From Apostichopus japonicus (taxonomy: Eukaryota > Echinodermata > Holothuroidea > Aspidochirotida > Stichopodidae), in contig NC_092568.1 of assembly GCF_037975245.1 (NCBI RefSeq), positions 1,426,001 through 1,490,000 on the forward strand: DNA of 64,000 bases, given 5' to 3'. Of this stretch, positions 24,301 to 34,800 are shown in pieces (the stretch's first letter is position 1; every line of letters begins with the position of its first letter). Under the pieces are notes generated by a model. That model searched no databases, was not told where the DNA came from, and saw nothing but the letters and a program-made list of their open reading frames with translations. A program made the position numbers and the translations under genes.

Positions 24301-26601
24301 GAGAGGACTTGATATACAGTAATATGGTGTTCATCCAGGATCATCACAAGGTTGGGGTTTAAAAAGACATCTGTTGGCTTTGTAACTATAAGGAAATACT
24401 AAAAAACACCTACAACTACCAAAATGTACCTGCTGCTTTGAATTTACATAATTTGTCATCACAACAACTTTAAATATTTAATCACATGAGAAAAGCAAAT
24501 TTTAAAATGGTATTACATTTGTAACTCTCCATTATTTGAATGAATATTGCTATGTTGATCTTGTAACACTCATTGTTACAAATCATAAAAACATTTACCA
24601 ATACTTGTACTTTAGCTATTCTGTTTTCATTCCCACAAGATAATTGATCCTTAAAATGTCAGGAATGACATTTCCACTCCTAAAGTTCCTTACAAGCCAC
24701 TAACTTTTGAAATGTTAAGTACTCCATATTTTTCTTTCTGTAACTATTTAAACAGACTGATCCATTCCTTGCATGAATTATTTTGATGTAAATATGATGC
24801 AAGCTTTAGCGGGATAATCTAGGATTAAATTAATTTATGAGTGATGAAAGAGGAACATAAATATTAGTGCTGATAGTCGACTCTTTCTTTTGTAGTCGAT
24901 TAATCGCTTAGCTCTTCCTGCGATAACTTCGATTACTCGGTTACAGTTATGACGGCATCACTGTAATTTTTACATTGCAGAAATAGAGTCAAAACAAATC
25001 GTTCTCCATGGTGCACTGTCTTTATTGTTCTTTCTTGTTATAACGTGTGGTGTCGAAATCATGTTAAAATATCTACCAAACAAAACCTGTGAACAACTTT
25101 CAATCTACAACTTTTCTTAAAATCCTTCAAAGTTAATAAAAACTTTCGAATGAATCTACGGAGGCTACTACAATTACTAGCACTAATAAAAGCAAACTTT
25201 CAAACAACAAATAGATGTAACACCTTGTAGCGGTGTGATGATTAGTATGCAAGAGTTTCCTGTAGCAGGACGTTCAACGTTCTAGGCTAGGCTCTAGCAT
25301 GAATCTAACCGGAGCAGGTGCTTTGTGATCATTAACATTAACATCATTAACAGTTCTAGCATAGCATTGTGAGAATCTGTACTTTTGCAATATTTGCTGA
25401 CATTCTGTTTTAGTGTTGTTTTTGATAGGTTAGGCTTTTTTTCAAAAGCACATTACGTGTTGTGCTAGATGTAGTCGAGTAATCGCAACTTAGGTTTTGA
25501 GCATGATTAATCAAACTTCCAAAGTGAATTTGCAACAACTGGCAATTAATCCATTACGACTATCAGCACTAATATAGTACTTGGCATCCTAATAATATTT
25601 GCATTCAATACCTTTGTACAGTACCTTTTTTTAAACCAATGATTGCATTTGTTGGGTTTTATCTATTCAAATAAAACAAAACTGTTAGCAAACAAAGAGA
25701 ATGCTTAAAAGTGGGTATCACAGGACTTACTATTGACATCATCTAAATACACTTCCATCTTAATAAACTCCCATAAACTTTATTGTTTATTATCAGAAGA
25801 TGGAGTTTTTGCCCGACTGATAAATAGGTGAACATTATATTGGAGTTACATATTTGTCTGGGAAGAAACCATAGGGAGCCAGAGATGGGCAGTTGCTTTG
25901 AAAACAAGAGTAGGTCTAACTAAGCTATATAGACACATACATAGCTTCAGAGTATGGACCTACAGGCTATATATAAGATTAAAACCAACATATTTCTACC
26001 CAATTTGCTGAGGTGCCCTGAAAGATCAATGTACCTCGGATAACAACAATTCATGCGGCAACTACTTATGACTACTAGCCAGGCCAGTAGATCTACTTAG
26101 AAACTTGACCTAGGGGCCCTAACACTAGTAGTAACTAGTAACACTAACATTGAACAAGTAACACTAACAGTAACATTACTAACACTTGCCCTAACTTTGC
26201 CCTTGGGCCTTAACATTTTATTAGGCTAGTTTAACATAACTTAGATTTAAGTTTGGTTTAGCCTTAAGATGTTAGGTTCTTATGTATGCATAACAAAGGT
26301 CTGGGGACTTAGTCTCCTTAGTCTCTATTCTTCATTCTGGTTACATAGGCTAGTATGGAACGCACGTAATGTTCCAGGACGTACAGTACTTAGCCTAAGC
26401 TGTATGTAATCATTAGCCTAGTGTTAGGTTATATCTAACTTGGCCTCACTTAGGCTACGTTAATCGTGTTAGGTTTATGCATAAATATGTAGGGAATTAC
26501 CCCAATTACACGCTAAGAATTGTTAAGGTCTTAAAGTTTGGATATTCAACATGTTTACTCACAGTTGTCTCAACGTCTATATCTCTGTCATCGTCGCTCA
26601 T
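9063..26601 (-). CDS. MAX: MAX, MYC-associated factor X (bHLH-leucine zipper), 4 coding exons
   Basis: MAX is the obligate dimer partner of MYC, MXD/MNT and MGA. It binds CACGTG E-boxes in the nucleus. Joined coding exons on the minus strand are 26601-26563, 15802-15695, 13765-13642 and 9316-9063, giving 174 aa in one frame with AG/GT borders and matching phases (0, 0, 1). Order: acidic N-terminus [11 protein letters not shown]; basic region [17 protein letters not shown] (14-30) with the DNA-contact His20, Asn21, Glu24, Arg27, Arg28; helix-loop-helix to about 66; zipper 77-96 ([20 protein letters not shown]) with the Gln83-Asn84 pair typical of MAX; then a [15 protein letters not shown] block (117-131) and a basic nuclear signal PQTKRLK (137-143), both also placed at the vertebrate MAX C-terminus. 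The optional 9-aa insert of vertebrate p22 was not found in intron 1. The C-terminus (144-174) is longer than in human MAX. Confidence 0.95.
9317..13128. other. MAX intron 3, part
   Basis: No exon seen. It holds a CT-rich tract (about 10095-10290), the hammerhead-like repeat (10285-10450), C-runs near 11567-11582 and, at its upstream end, a tRNA-type SINE followed by the 19-bp tandem array. Confidence 0.6.
10285..10450 (+). repeat. Dispersed repeat of about 165 bp with hammerhead-ribozyme-like 3' part, copy 1
   Basis: It runs from CCATCCCTTGTCTACTAATC through ATTAACCTGTCTG and TTCTGTTACTGTTACTTGTC to GAAGATCCTG...ATCGAAACGT. The same order of blocks is found inverted at 49384-50861. The 3' part resembles CUGANGA-stem II-GAAA hammerhead cores known from Penelope-like elements, but here the CUGA part is decayed. 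This copy shows the intact TTAA that received an insertion in copy 2. Confidence 0.65.
12940..13130 (-). repeat. tRNA-derived SINE (Ser/Leu-type head), copy 1
   Basis: Read on the minus strand, the head is GTGGTCGAGTGGTTAGG (A box), then GACTTGTGATC, then GGGTTCGAGTCCTGG (B box), an RNA polymerase III promoter like that of class II tRNAs. The body has CCTTGGGCAAGGCACTTTAT then CTCCATTGCCT, and the tail has CAGTTATCGGTGGATGTG. Body and tail recur at 19415-19650. The fold is too decayed, and the body too long, for a working tRNA gene. Confidence 0.75.
13135..13641. repeat. 19-bp tandem repeat reaching into a MAX splice donor
   Basis: About two dozen units of ACTTAGTACAGAATACTGT with variants. 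Many units are themselves palindromes (AGTACAG-AATA-CTGTACT). On the minus strand, the sense strand of MAX, several units read GTAAGTAC, identical to the real donor at the 13641/13642 border. The array ends exactly at the exon. Confidence 0.92.
13642..13765 (-). CDS. MAX: MAX coding exon 3 (helix 2 and leucine zipper)
   Basis: 41 residues from [20 protein letters not shown] to HVLDQQ plus one base. The acceptor is TGTATTAAAG and the donor GTAAGT. The donor is at the same time the first unit of the 19-bp tandem repeat at 13135-13641. Confidence 0.94.
13766..15694. other. MAX intron 2
   Basis: Nothing beyond ordinary AT-rich intron sequence. It has a G-run near 14622-14632 and a C-run near 15522-15535. 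Short open frames here show no family resemblance. Confidence 0.55.
15695..15802 (-). CDS. MAX: MAX coding exon 2 (basic region, helix 1 and loop)
   Basis: 36 residues from [20 protein letters not shown] to NLENEK. The acceptor is TTTTTTCCCCTCAG. The donor used here is GTCTGC, which fits the conserved ENEK|ASRAQ junction. A second GT (GTAAAG) lies 9 nt further on and would add Val-Cys-Tyr in frame. Confidence 0.93.
16328..16369. repeat. Hairpin with 18-bp stem
   Basis: TTATAACATGGAGCTATT (16328-16345) pairs with AATAGCTCCATGGTTATAA (16351-16369) with one bulged base and a 5-nt loop. It lies in MAX intron 1. It may be the remains of a small inverted-repeat element; no flanking duplication was found. 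Confidence 0.7.
19024..19145. repeat. 55-bp tandem duplication, 2.2 copies
   Basis: Units start at 19024, 19079 and 19134 with CAGTACAACATGCCAGTAGC, then CCATTGATAGAGTATACTG. The two full units differ at few positions. The third is cut after CAGTACAACATG. Confidence 0.9.
19415..19650 (+). repeat. tRNA-type SINE, 5'-decayed copy 2
   Basis: Shares GATCATTACG, TTGGGCGAGGCACTTTATCT then CCATTGCCT, and the tail CCGTTATCGGTGCATATG then CACTTTATAAAT with the copy at 12940-13130, in the opposite orientation. The tRNA-like head is not recognisable. A middle part of about 100 bp is present here and absent from copy 1. Confidence 0.65.
20550..20960. repeat. Degenerate tandem repeat with G-runs, about 80-115 bp unit, 5 copies
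   Basis: A core CTGAGAAGG recurs at about 20667, 20759, 20841 and 20937, with a weaker first unit near 20550. Each is preceded by a TTGCTACAT/TTTGCTT-like stretch and followed by an AGG-rich patch. Two units have expanded G-runs (near 20687-20698 and 20861-20874). Confidence 0.6.
21125..22596. mobile_element. Non-autonomous hAT-type DNA element (1.47 kb)
   Basis: The left end is CAGCGACGTAGCCAGG; the right end inverted is CAGGGACGTAGCCAGG (15 of 16 match). It is flanked by an exact 8-bp duplication CCTAGTTA at 21117-21124 and 22597-22604. CAG...CTG ends with 8-bp duplications are typical of the hAT superfamily. No transposase frame was seen. The block at about 21190-21330 (GCGGAGCGCCACCATCGGTT...) is shared with elements at 42016-43265 and 62619-63245. 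It lies in MAX intron 1. Confidence 0.85.
24861..25575. mobile_element. DNA element with perfect 19-bp terminal inverted repeats (715 bp)
   Basis: ATATTAGTGCTGATAGTCG at 24861-24879 is exactly inverted at 25557-25575. Next to both ends are TCGATTAATCG / TCGAGTAATCG type sequences. There is no coding capacity. The ends look like hAT-group termini, but a clear target duplication was not found, so the superfamily is a guess. Confidence 0.7.
26563..26601 (-). CDS. MAX: MAX coding exon 1 (start codon exon)
   Basis: Encodes [13 protein letters not shown], an acidic start like human MSDNDDIEVESD. The donor is GTGAGT at phase 0. The start is the only ATG in frame here. The exon is followed by a 10.8-kb intron. 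Confidence 0.88.
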
Positions 26602-26870
26602 TCTTAAAGTTATTATTTACAAACAATATTCCAACAGACTGTGTATTGACTATTGTTTATATTTTCAACTGATTGTAAATATGGCGCAACGTACGTACCG
26701 TAGTACTGTTATCCAATGGCTTTATTTCGCACGTATATTGTATGTACAGTCAGTGTCACACGCTATGCATGACAATGTGTGGTTACACACACAGTACATA
26801 GCTATAGTTGCCACGCGCAATGACAATCACACGTGTTTTTTAGGGGCGGGGCCTTCCATCCAAAACAAAA
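26602..26870 (-). promoter_or_regulatory. Probable MAX promoter with E-box, GC box, CCAAT and YY1-like sites
   Basis: Upstream of the MAX start lie ATATGGCGC (YY1-like, about 26681), a CCAAT box (about 26713), CACGTG at 26830-26835, and GGGGCGGGGCC (Sp1-type GC box, about 26843-26853). No TATA box stands out. The start of transcription is not known. CACGTG is the MYC/MAX target, so autoregulation is possible. Confidence 0.5.
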
Positions 26871-29800
26871 CTTTTGTTTTACATTTATTCTTTATAAACG
26901 ATCTTTCATAAAACTTGAGGCTTACGCAAACGACATGTTAGATCGTACGTAATAAGGTAATACTATACAATGTTGACTCGCAAACTGTGAGTCAGAAAGT
27001 GATAAGTATCGTAACTTACATTATAATAAGAACGTAAACAAACGTATCGCTGACTGAAGTTTTGCTAAAAGAGAAAAGAAAACAATGTGCGAACATGCGT
27101 AGTTTAAATTGACCTATGAACTCTCGGCCTATTGCAAAGCCATTGTTAGTTTCACCATAGTCTTCGCATTCACACTGTGTGCATGCAATAACGTCTTCCA
27201 AATCCTTAATTTAACAATATCAATAAACCAAACAGGATTTTAATTGTAGCCTGCACTTTTATGAATCAAAGCTGAACTATTTGGTGGAATATGCCTACCC
27301 AAAACTGGATATGCCGTGTCAAGGTGGGAAAGCTGTTGAGGAGGGGTGGGGGGGGGGGGGGGGGGTACATGTAGGTGATGTGTTGTGCGGATTGTAAGGA
27401 ATGAAAAATTAAGTCTAATTCAAACTATTAAATTAAATTAGCCTTATACAGAAATTTCGGTGATATGCAGTAGTTCAACATATTGGAAAAACTCAGTGAT
27501 GATATATCCGCTTCTGAGTCTTAATTTTATTTATATTTATTTATATTAATCCTTTGATACTTGATAATAAATGTTTTCCTTTCAGGATAACCTGAAGTCC
27601 ACATTTAGTCTGCCACTGCCAGTGAGTGGTACAATTTAGCTGACCCGGAAAATTTAAAGAGTTAGAAGCTTTTTTTTTATGTCATGTGTTGCGTTAATAG
27701 AGAAATTAATTATTTATCCCATTGCACTTTTCATGGTTGAAATAAACATTTTTAGTTTTTTTTTTAACCTTTGACATAATTCAGAGTTAAAATGCCAACT
27801 CCACTTATTAGTCCGGCTTAGTAACCTATCGATTTGAGAATCAGTCAGCCTCAAGAAGAATTATTCCAACCCAAACATAGCTGCTAACGGCAGCTAACAC
27901 ATGCTCACAGTGAGAACATCAACTTGTGACTTTAGGCACAAATTGAACCTCATCAGTTTCCTGGACCATGGTTGATCATTTCTTAAAGTAATAAAGAAAT
28001 GACATTTTGATATCTTTTGACAATTTCTAGCATGCTAATCGTATGTCCGAGGGTCACAAACAACAATTTGTGGTCATCAGAATTTCCCTTAACAAGTCTC
28101 AAATAAATAATTGCCAGAATGGCACACTACCTGGACAAGCTAATGAGAAACTCTGTGAGGATGATCTATTTGTACTGTTCTAATTGTTATATGTTCAAAC
28201 AACTCCTTTCACAAAAATTCTTTTGTTGTTTATACTTTTGTTCTTATTTCTCCTGTATGCAACATTAACAATACGAAACGCTACCTTAAAGAAGAACATT
28301 TATGATAGAAAGACAAAACCATTTCTGTTCCAATAAAACTGAATATATTTTGTTCATTCTCTTTAGCGTATGTATTAATTTCAGCACCACTATAACTTAG
28401 CTCCAAAAACTTGCTGACCGCACATGCCGGGATTTAGACTGTTATTTGCAGGTTGGCGACATGGTATGCAGGTCTAACCCCACCGTTGAAGGTCAACTGG
28501 AAGCTCTGCTATAAGCTGCTTGGTGTTCAATAAGATCTTAAACACATCATTTAACAGCGCTTTTAACAACTTCTTTTGCAAATTTTACCCAGTGGCCAGA
28601 GAGGTCAAAAGCCAGGTCCACCCTGGGCACAAACGTCACTGGGCCCTGCTTTTACATCCTTCACTTTCATTCAATATTTTATGGAAATAAGAATACACTG
28701 TTTCTTATCCCATAGTTTTCGGGGTTCCCTCCATATTTTTCTGGGCCACTTAATCGAACCCTGCCACCCTAAACCCCCATCTCCCCCCCCCCCCCCCGCC
28801 CCATCCTCTCACCACCCTACCAGTGGTAAATAATGCATTTTTTACACAGCTAATGGAACAGAGTTCTTACTGACCTGTGTCGAGTTTCAATCTTCATACC
28901 TGGGTCAAGGTCTACTTCCTTCTTTAAAACATAACTCCCCTATACTTTTTTCCCTGCCTCCTTTCCATTGTCCACTAGCTGAATGAATAGTTTCATACTG
29001 GCTTGATCACTAACATTACTAACAATAACTTTGCATCTTTCTACAATGATCTCTTTTACTCTCTGCTTTCTATATCACTCCTCTGAGCTACATTTTTCTT
29101 CTTACAAACACCATCCAAATAGAATTACAAAGGGATAGCATGGCTGCAGAAAATTGCTCAGAATTTTAGATTAAAAGCCATATTTTTCGATATAAAATGT
29201 TACTGGAAAGAGATTCTCATTTCTTCCAAATTTGATATCACTTTATAAAGTAACGCTCAGGGAGTGTCGTCACCTATGACAGTTGATCACTAACGAACTG
29301 CAATTTGACATTTCTCTCACAATATGAGGTTCACGAAACCCAGAAGGTGGAAATTAAGGTAGAAGATCTTACTGGTAAGTTACATAATGGATCAAGGTAT
29401 TAAAGAAAAATATGTATCATTTGCTTAATATGAAAGTTACCTCATCAGATGAGCAACTGGAAGACCAGTCACAAACAATTGAACAAAAACTAACAAATAA
29501 TTACTAATAATAAAATGTCTGCTAAAAGTTAAAATGCTACTTTTACAATCACATCAACTACATGGTGAACATACATTCATTATTCTTTTTCTTCTTATTA
29601 TTACTATAAACAAACCATTTCATTTCAACAGTATATTAAGTCTGATGGCTTCTTGGCAGTAACTTTCTCACCAAAACAGAGAACATAGTTTAAAAATGCG
29701 ACTGTAGCTTAGTAAACTAAACGAGACACTGTCCTATCTTTTTTTCACTCAAAGGGACACTAATCTGTGACTAAATCATGGTTCTAAGTCATTCTGGAAA

Positions 29801-31802
29801 AAAAAAACCAGATTCACCAAAATACTTTTGTTTCTTTAGTATTTTTATTGACATGAACCCCCAAAAGAAAAATGATTCAAATAATAACAAGTGTTCTTGA
29901 CTTTTTTTGGAAAGTGGAATTTGAGCAGTCTGGTGATAACCATACTCCTCTATTTACAGAAAAAGATTTGAAACCTGAAAAAAACAAATATTGCTTTGAA
30001 AATCAACATTTGAAATCAAAATCTCACCTGAAATTAATAATAAATGTTGCACAGAGAGTTGATTACATAAATTTGTTTGGATAAAATTTGTTGTACTGAT
30101 GACCTCCTAACAAAGGAATATGCAATCAGTTGTCATAATGTAAATCTCTAATTAGATTGAGGGGTTTGGAATTATGCGTGCATAGTTTGTTAAGAAAAAA
30201 CAAAGATCCTACCGAATGTAAAATACAGCATTCGACTAAACGAGTTGCATTTTAATATCAGTATTGAGATTTAACTCAAAATGCCACTTACATTTGATTG
30301 TTTGTAAACAACTGTTGACATGATATGAATTCTGTGGTTGACATAAGATGAAAAACGTTAATAACAATAAATCAAACAGTAGCAGAGCTAAGTTGACACT
30401 CAACTTTGAAATTAACCACAAAAAAAGGAAAATCTTCTAGACATCAATTTGAGGAATGGAATAAGGAACTTTCCAAGCACAAATTCCTCTTCTTTCAAAA
30501 CCAAACCAAAAGAAAATATTGCAAGGGCTCAATAGTAACTTTGAAAATCAGGAATGTGAGATTTCACAGTTGTTATCTTTGGCAAAAAGACAGAGTGCAA
30601 AATGTTTCCATTATCTTTGGAGGTATAACTTTAATTAAATAAATGAAGTAGAAGATGTAATGTTAACACGATAAGACTTTTGAAGGAATGAAGTTTATTT
30701 TGGTAGCAATTCACAGAATAAAAAACATTCGATGAGCTAAAACGAACATCATCCTAATTGACGTGGGACAATTTTTCCAAACTGGAGGGCCCTTTTTCGA
30801 TGCTCAAAAGTGATTGCAGACAGTGCATCAAATCTGCACAAAATTAACCTACTTGTGTCTTGGATAGTGTGCTTTCTGACAGCACAATGCTGTTGTAATA
30901 CATAGAGCTTTAACAGAAAAGTTTTCAGATTCAAGTGGAAATATCAGTTATCTTTAGGGAACATAACCTTCATGAAGCTTGTTTGCATCACTTCACCATA
31001 AATAACTTGACTCTGTTACAAATGACTTGTTACAAAACCACTTTTACCCAATAGTATATTTGAGTTCCCAGCTCAAGACTGGTGTTAACTGTCATTAAGT
31101 GTCATAGAGAATTATAACATAATTTAAATTTTCATAATTCTGTCAACAAAGCATTTGAATGATACAATATTTTGACAATAGAGATTTCCCCGGTGGCAGG
31201 GGACTTTTATGGCACCCTTGGGCAGTAGGATGGCCACCTCCTCATGTGCATGACTCTCTCAGATTGCGTGAGACTAAGCTGCATATTACACAATGACATC
31301 GAAAGACCGGAACGAGTGATAATGAAGAAGAGAACATGTTACACACAACATATAACAAGATGTGACTTTCATTACAGCAACAAACATTTCATCCCTTTAA
31401 ACACTGATATCAAGTTCAAATACACAATTTTGACCTTTGTTTTACTTTTTGCATGCAGTTGAAGAATACAGACATTTCTTCCCCCTGATAAAGCATCACT
31501 TGAATACAAAAAAAAAAAAAATTTTTAGTTATGAATTATACCGTTCAGATCCATAGCTGCACGTCAGAACAAAACCCCTGCAAATTCTCCATTCAGCTTC
31601 AATCCCATCCTGCTTGTCTTCAATGTCAAAACGTAATGCATCTGGCCACAAAGATCAATAATTGATTGTTTGCGGGTTTCTTTCTATCTTAGACGACAAC
31701 ATTTCTTGCAAGCAGTTGGGATTAAAATAAAAAATATGATTTACAAGTTATCCACAGTTCCTTTGATTATTACAGCGATGCCTAAACGAGTCCTCTCAAC
31801 AT
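26871..31802. other. Intergenic DNA between FNTB 3' end and MAX promoter
   Basis: No gene recognised. There is a long G-run at about 27346-27365 and a C-run at about 28785-28797. Only short open frames occur. The part next to 31802 should hold the FNTB 3' UTR, but no convincing poly(A) signal could be assigned. Confidence 0.5.
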
Positions 31803-31895
31803 TCACCTGATGTTTGGCACGGGTAGCCGACTGAAATATGCTACAGCGTCTTTTGCACTGTCTAAGCCTATGTTGAAGATCGGATGAATCACTTG
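31803..31895 (-). CDS. FNTB: FNTB exon 12 (C-terminus and stop)
   Basis: Encodes QVIHPIFNIGLDSAKDAVAY FSRLPVPNIR and a TGA stop, matching human HPVYNIGPDKVIQATTYFLQ and KPVP. The acceptor is CCTTCCAG. The acidic tail found in human FNTB is absent. Confidence 0.9.
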   Translation of the reverse strand, partial: QVIHPIFNIGLDSAKDAVAYFSRLPVPNIR

Positions 31896-34800
31896 CTGGA
31901 AGGAAGAGGAAATATCTTCAAAATCTTAAAATATCCTATCAGTCTCAAAAGGTCTGTCTTTAAAGCAGCTATCGAATATGGCCTGTAATATAGCAGAGTA
32001 CATTGCTTGCCTTATGGGAACACATCGCTTTGATTTGGTGCACCATAAGTATAACAGTGTAGCGCTGTAGTGGCTGTACCTTCACAAGTTACAGAATTTT
32101 TGCTAATATCGATGGTGACACCATCACACCCATGATACAGGCCTGTCATAATCAGTGGTTGGAAAAAGGTGACCACATTTGATTCAGGCTTTTGTATTAG
32201 TTCAAGTCTGGTTTAAAAGTTTATTATTGCCTGAAATTGGCTGTGTTTACACTATCAATATAGTCTGATTACTGTATTTTGTTACAGCATTATTTTTGTG
32301 TTTGTTATTTAAAGGCACCATGATTTTTACTATTCTTTTTTAGTTGTTTTCTGTCCTTCCTTTCCTCTATTGGAGAGTTCTACTTTGTAAGAACACTGGA
32401 TTTCACCAAACGCTTACTAGGACACTGCCTTTCACATCTACATTTGTACAAATTAATGATCCAAGTACATGTTCATATGTAAAGTATATGACATGAATTG
32501 AAATATATGGAACTCCATACTCATGATCTATAAACAGGTTAAAAGTTTCACTTTGTTCTGCTGCATTTCACATCATAAACAAATGTCATACATTTAAAAA
32601 AAATTATAAAAAAGAAATTGTCATTTGGGAATTTCTTCCTTACCAGTTCATTCTCTGGTCCACCCATCACATAATTGCAACTGTGATGCTCATTGAGATA
32701 ATGTTGAGATAATGATAAACCGCTGAGACAGTAACATGTATGATAGTAATCTCTAGGTCTGAAAGAGAGGAACAAAATAACAAACCACTTTCAAATCTGA
32801 CATTTCTTTCAACTCTAAGGGCCAAAGGTCGTATTTCCATTTTGAGGGTATTCTCTCCTCCACGAGAGAAGTGCAGTTAGCTCATAGCAAGTCTTAAAAG
32901 CTAACTACAGTATCGACTTCAGCCACGGTTCTTACATGCAACAGTAAGTGAGTTACATCTGCTACCAAAGGTTTTGTTGCTTTTTGCTTATGAAATTAAT
33001 AGATTAATTTTGAGCATCACAATTGGGTTTCTTAAACATTAAGGTTCACAATAGTTAAAAAAACATAAAAATATCTTGAGGTTAAGCCAAGTTGCACCAC
33101 ACAACATGTGATGTTTCCTAAAGCTAACGGCAAGAGAGCAAAAATTGTACAGACATCTTCTGTTTACGATCAGATAGCAACATGTCATATAAATCATACC
33201 AATAATGGTCACTATACCTGTTTTATTTAAACCCTAAAATTCACCTCACAATGCCTGACTAATCATGACTGAACTCGACTCGACTGTTGTCAAGTGTAGA
33301 ACGGTGGACAGTGTGGGCATGCTTAAGCCAACGACTGATCGACAGTTTGCCAGTTTTATTAATCCTGTTGTCTTCAAGTCTGGTAAACTGTTTGGAGTGT
33401 TTCCCAAATGGCACAAGAACTGCTTGGTTTTAAAAAAAAATCCAACCAATCACAGGAATGTAAATCTGCATTCGACCTAACAGTCACCAGACTGTTGACA
33501 GAAAACAGTATCTGCGTGTGCTGATCAGTCGTTCAATGTGTACAGGGGTAGTCGTAAGTCCATTTTTTCTTGACGACTATCAAAAGCTAGGCCACAACAG
33601 TCGAGTTGAGTCAGGTCCTGTTCAGTCGGGGCAGTCTCTGATCAGTTTCACAATTTTTTACAGATGGCAAAAAGCTACAATTAATTTAAGCATAAAGAAC
33701 CTCATACTCACTTTCCAGGTTTATCTACAAGCCCACCATTTAAGTTTTGACAACATATTAAGATATATTCTTGTAATGCTTCTGTGAGAGAGAAAAAAAG
33801 AGAGAGAGGAGAGACAAGAGAGAAGTGAATGTTAAAAGACTTTCAAAGAGATTGCTCGGTTCTTGGTCATAAGAAAGAGACGAGGTCAGAACTGAAGTGG
33901 ACTTGACACTTTATGAAATACTATATTCCCTAATGACTCACAATAACACTTTATAGAGCTCTGCACTATTTGAGTTGACTTCACCAAAAATTGGGGGAGC
34001 GGTGATTTACCCTTAAAGCAAAACATAAGTGTATACATGGACACATAATCTGTTAATACTTCAGTCCACCAGTATCACACAGCTAATGATCATGCAATAT
34101 CTATCGTTAAAGTACAAATGTTACTCTCGTTAAATATGGTGACTCTTATGTCATTAGCCTCTGGGAATGATACTCAAAGCTCAGTGAAATCACTTGTTTT
34201 AATCTGAAGAAGACACACACCTTCATTGAACATCCAGGAAGTGCAATCAAGGCTGGTGTCCTGTTTACTGAGCACGCTGTGAACTACTGGAAACGCTCCA
34301 GCCTGCCAGAACGAATAACAGCCATCTACGAGTTTATTCGTACGACCTTGGAAGCCTCCTTCGAACCGCATCTGTCTTTGAGCTAGCCACCTCTGCAGGA
34401 AGTAAACACAGCAAGCAAGAATATAGGCAGTGTCCAAAAAAATTATGAAATATAATACGAGGAAAAAAAACATGAACATTATTTTATACATTCTATGTAA
34501 ATAATAAACAAAACACTATATGGGAAATGATAAAAAAAAGTCTACATTTGAAAGTGCGGGCAAATTATTGGATAGAACATTATTTGATCCTGTGACCATC
34601 GGAAGGAACAGAGGTCAAAATATTTTGCATGGTAATCTCAGTACATGTCATTTACTTTTCAATTTTATTAGTGTCCTTGAAGAAGTACAATAAATAATTG
34701 GCCTTTTGTATTTCATTACTGTAAGCTCAGTGGCTGAACATGTAAGAGCTCCATCTCTAATCTAATGTTGGTTACACCCTGGCATTATCCCCAAGGGCAA

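Larger units (their letters stand above)
15803..26562. other. MAX intron 1 (10.8 kb), repeat-rich
   Basis: Contains a hairpin (16328-16369), a 55-bp duplication (19024-19140), a second SINE copy (19415-19650), a degenerate G-rich tandem repeat (20550-20960), a hAT-like element (21125-22596) and a 19-bp-TIR element (24861-25575). No coding exon was found. I looked without success for the optional short exon between the start exon and the basic region. Confidence 0.6.

Noticed and set aside
26477-26911. 144-codon open frame on the plus strand across the MAX start exon and promoter
   Set aside because: It is antisense to MAX exon 1 and its promoter motifs, has no recognisable domain and a composition typical of translated non-coding AT-rich DNA.
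34735-34800. Possible further tRNA-like SINE head (AAGCTCAGTGGC ... GGTTACACC)
   Set aside because: The B box is too decayed and no shared body was found, so it is not listed.
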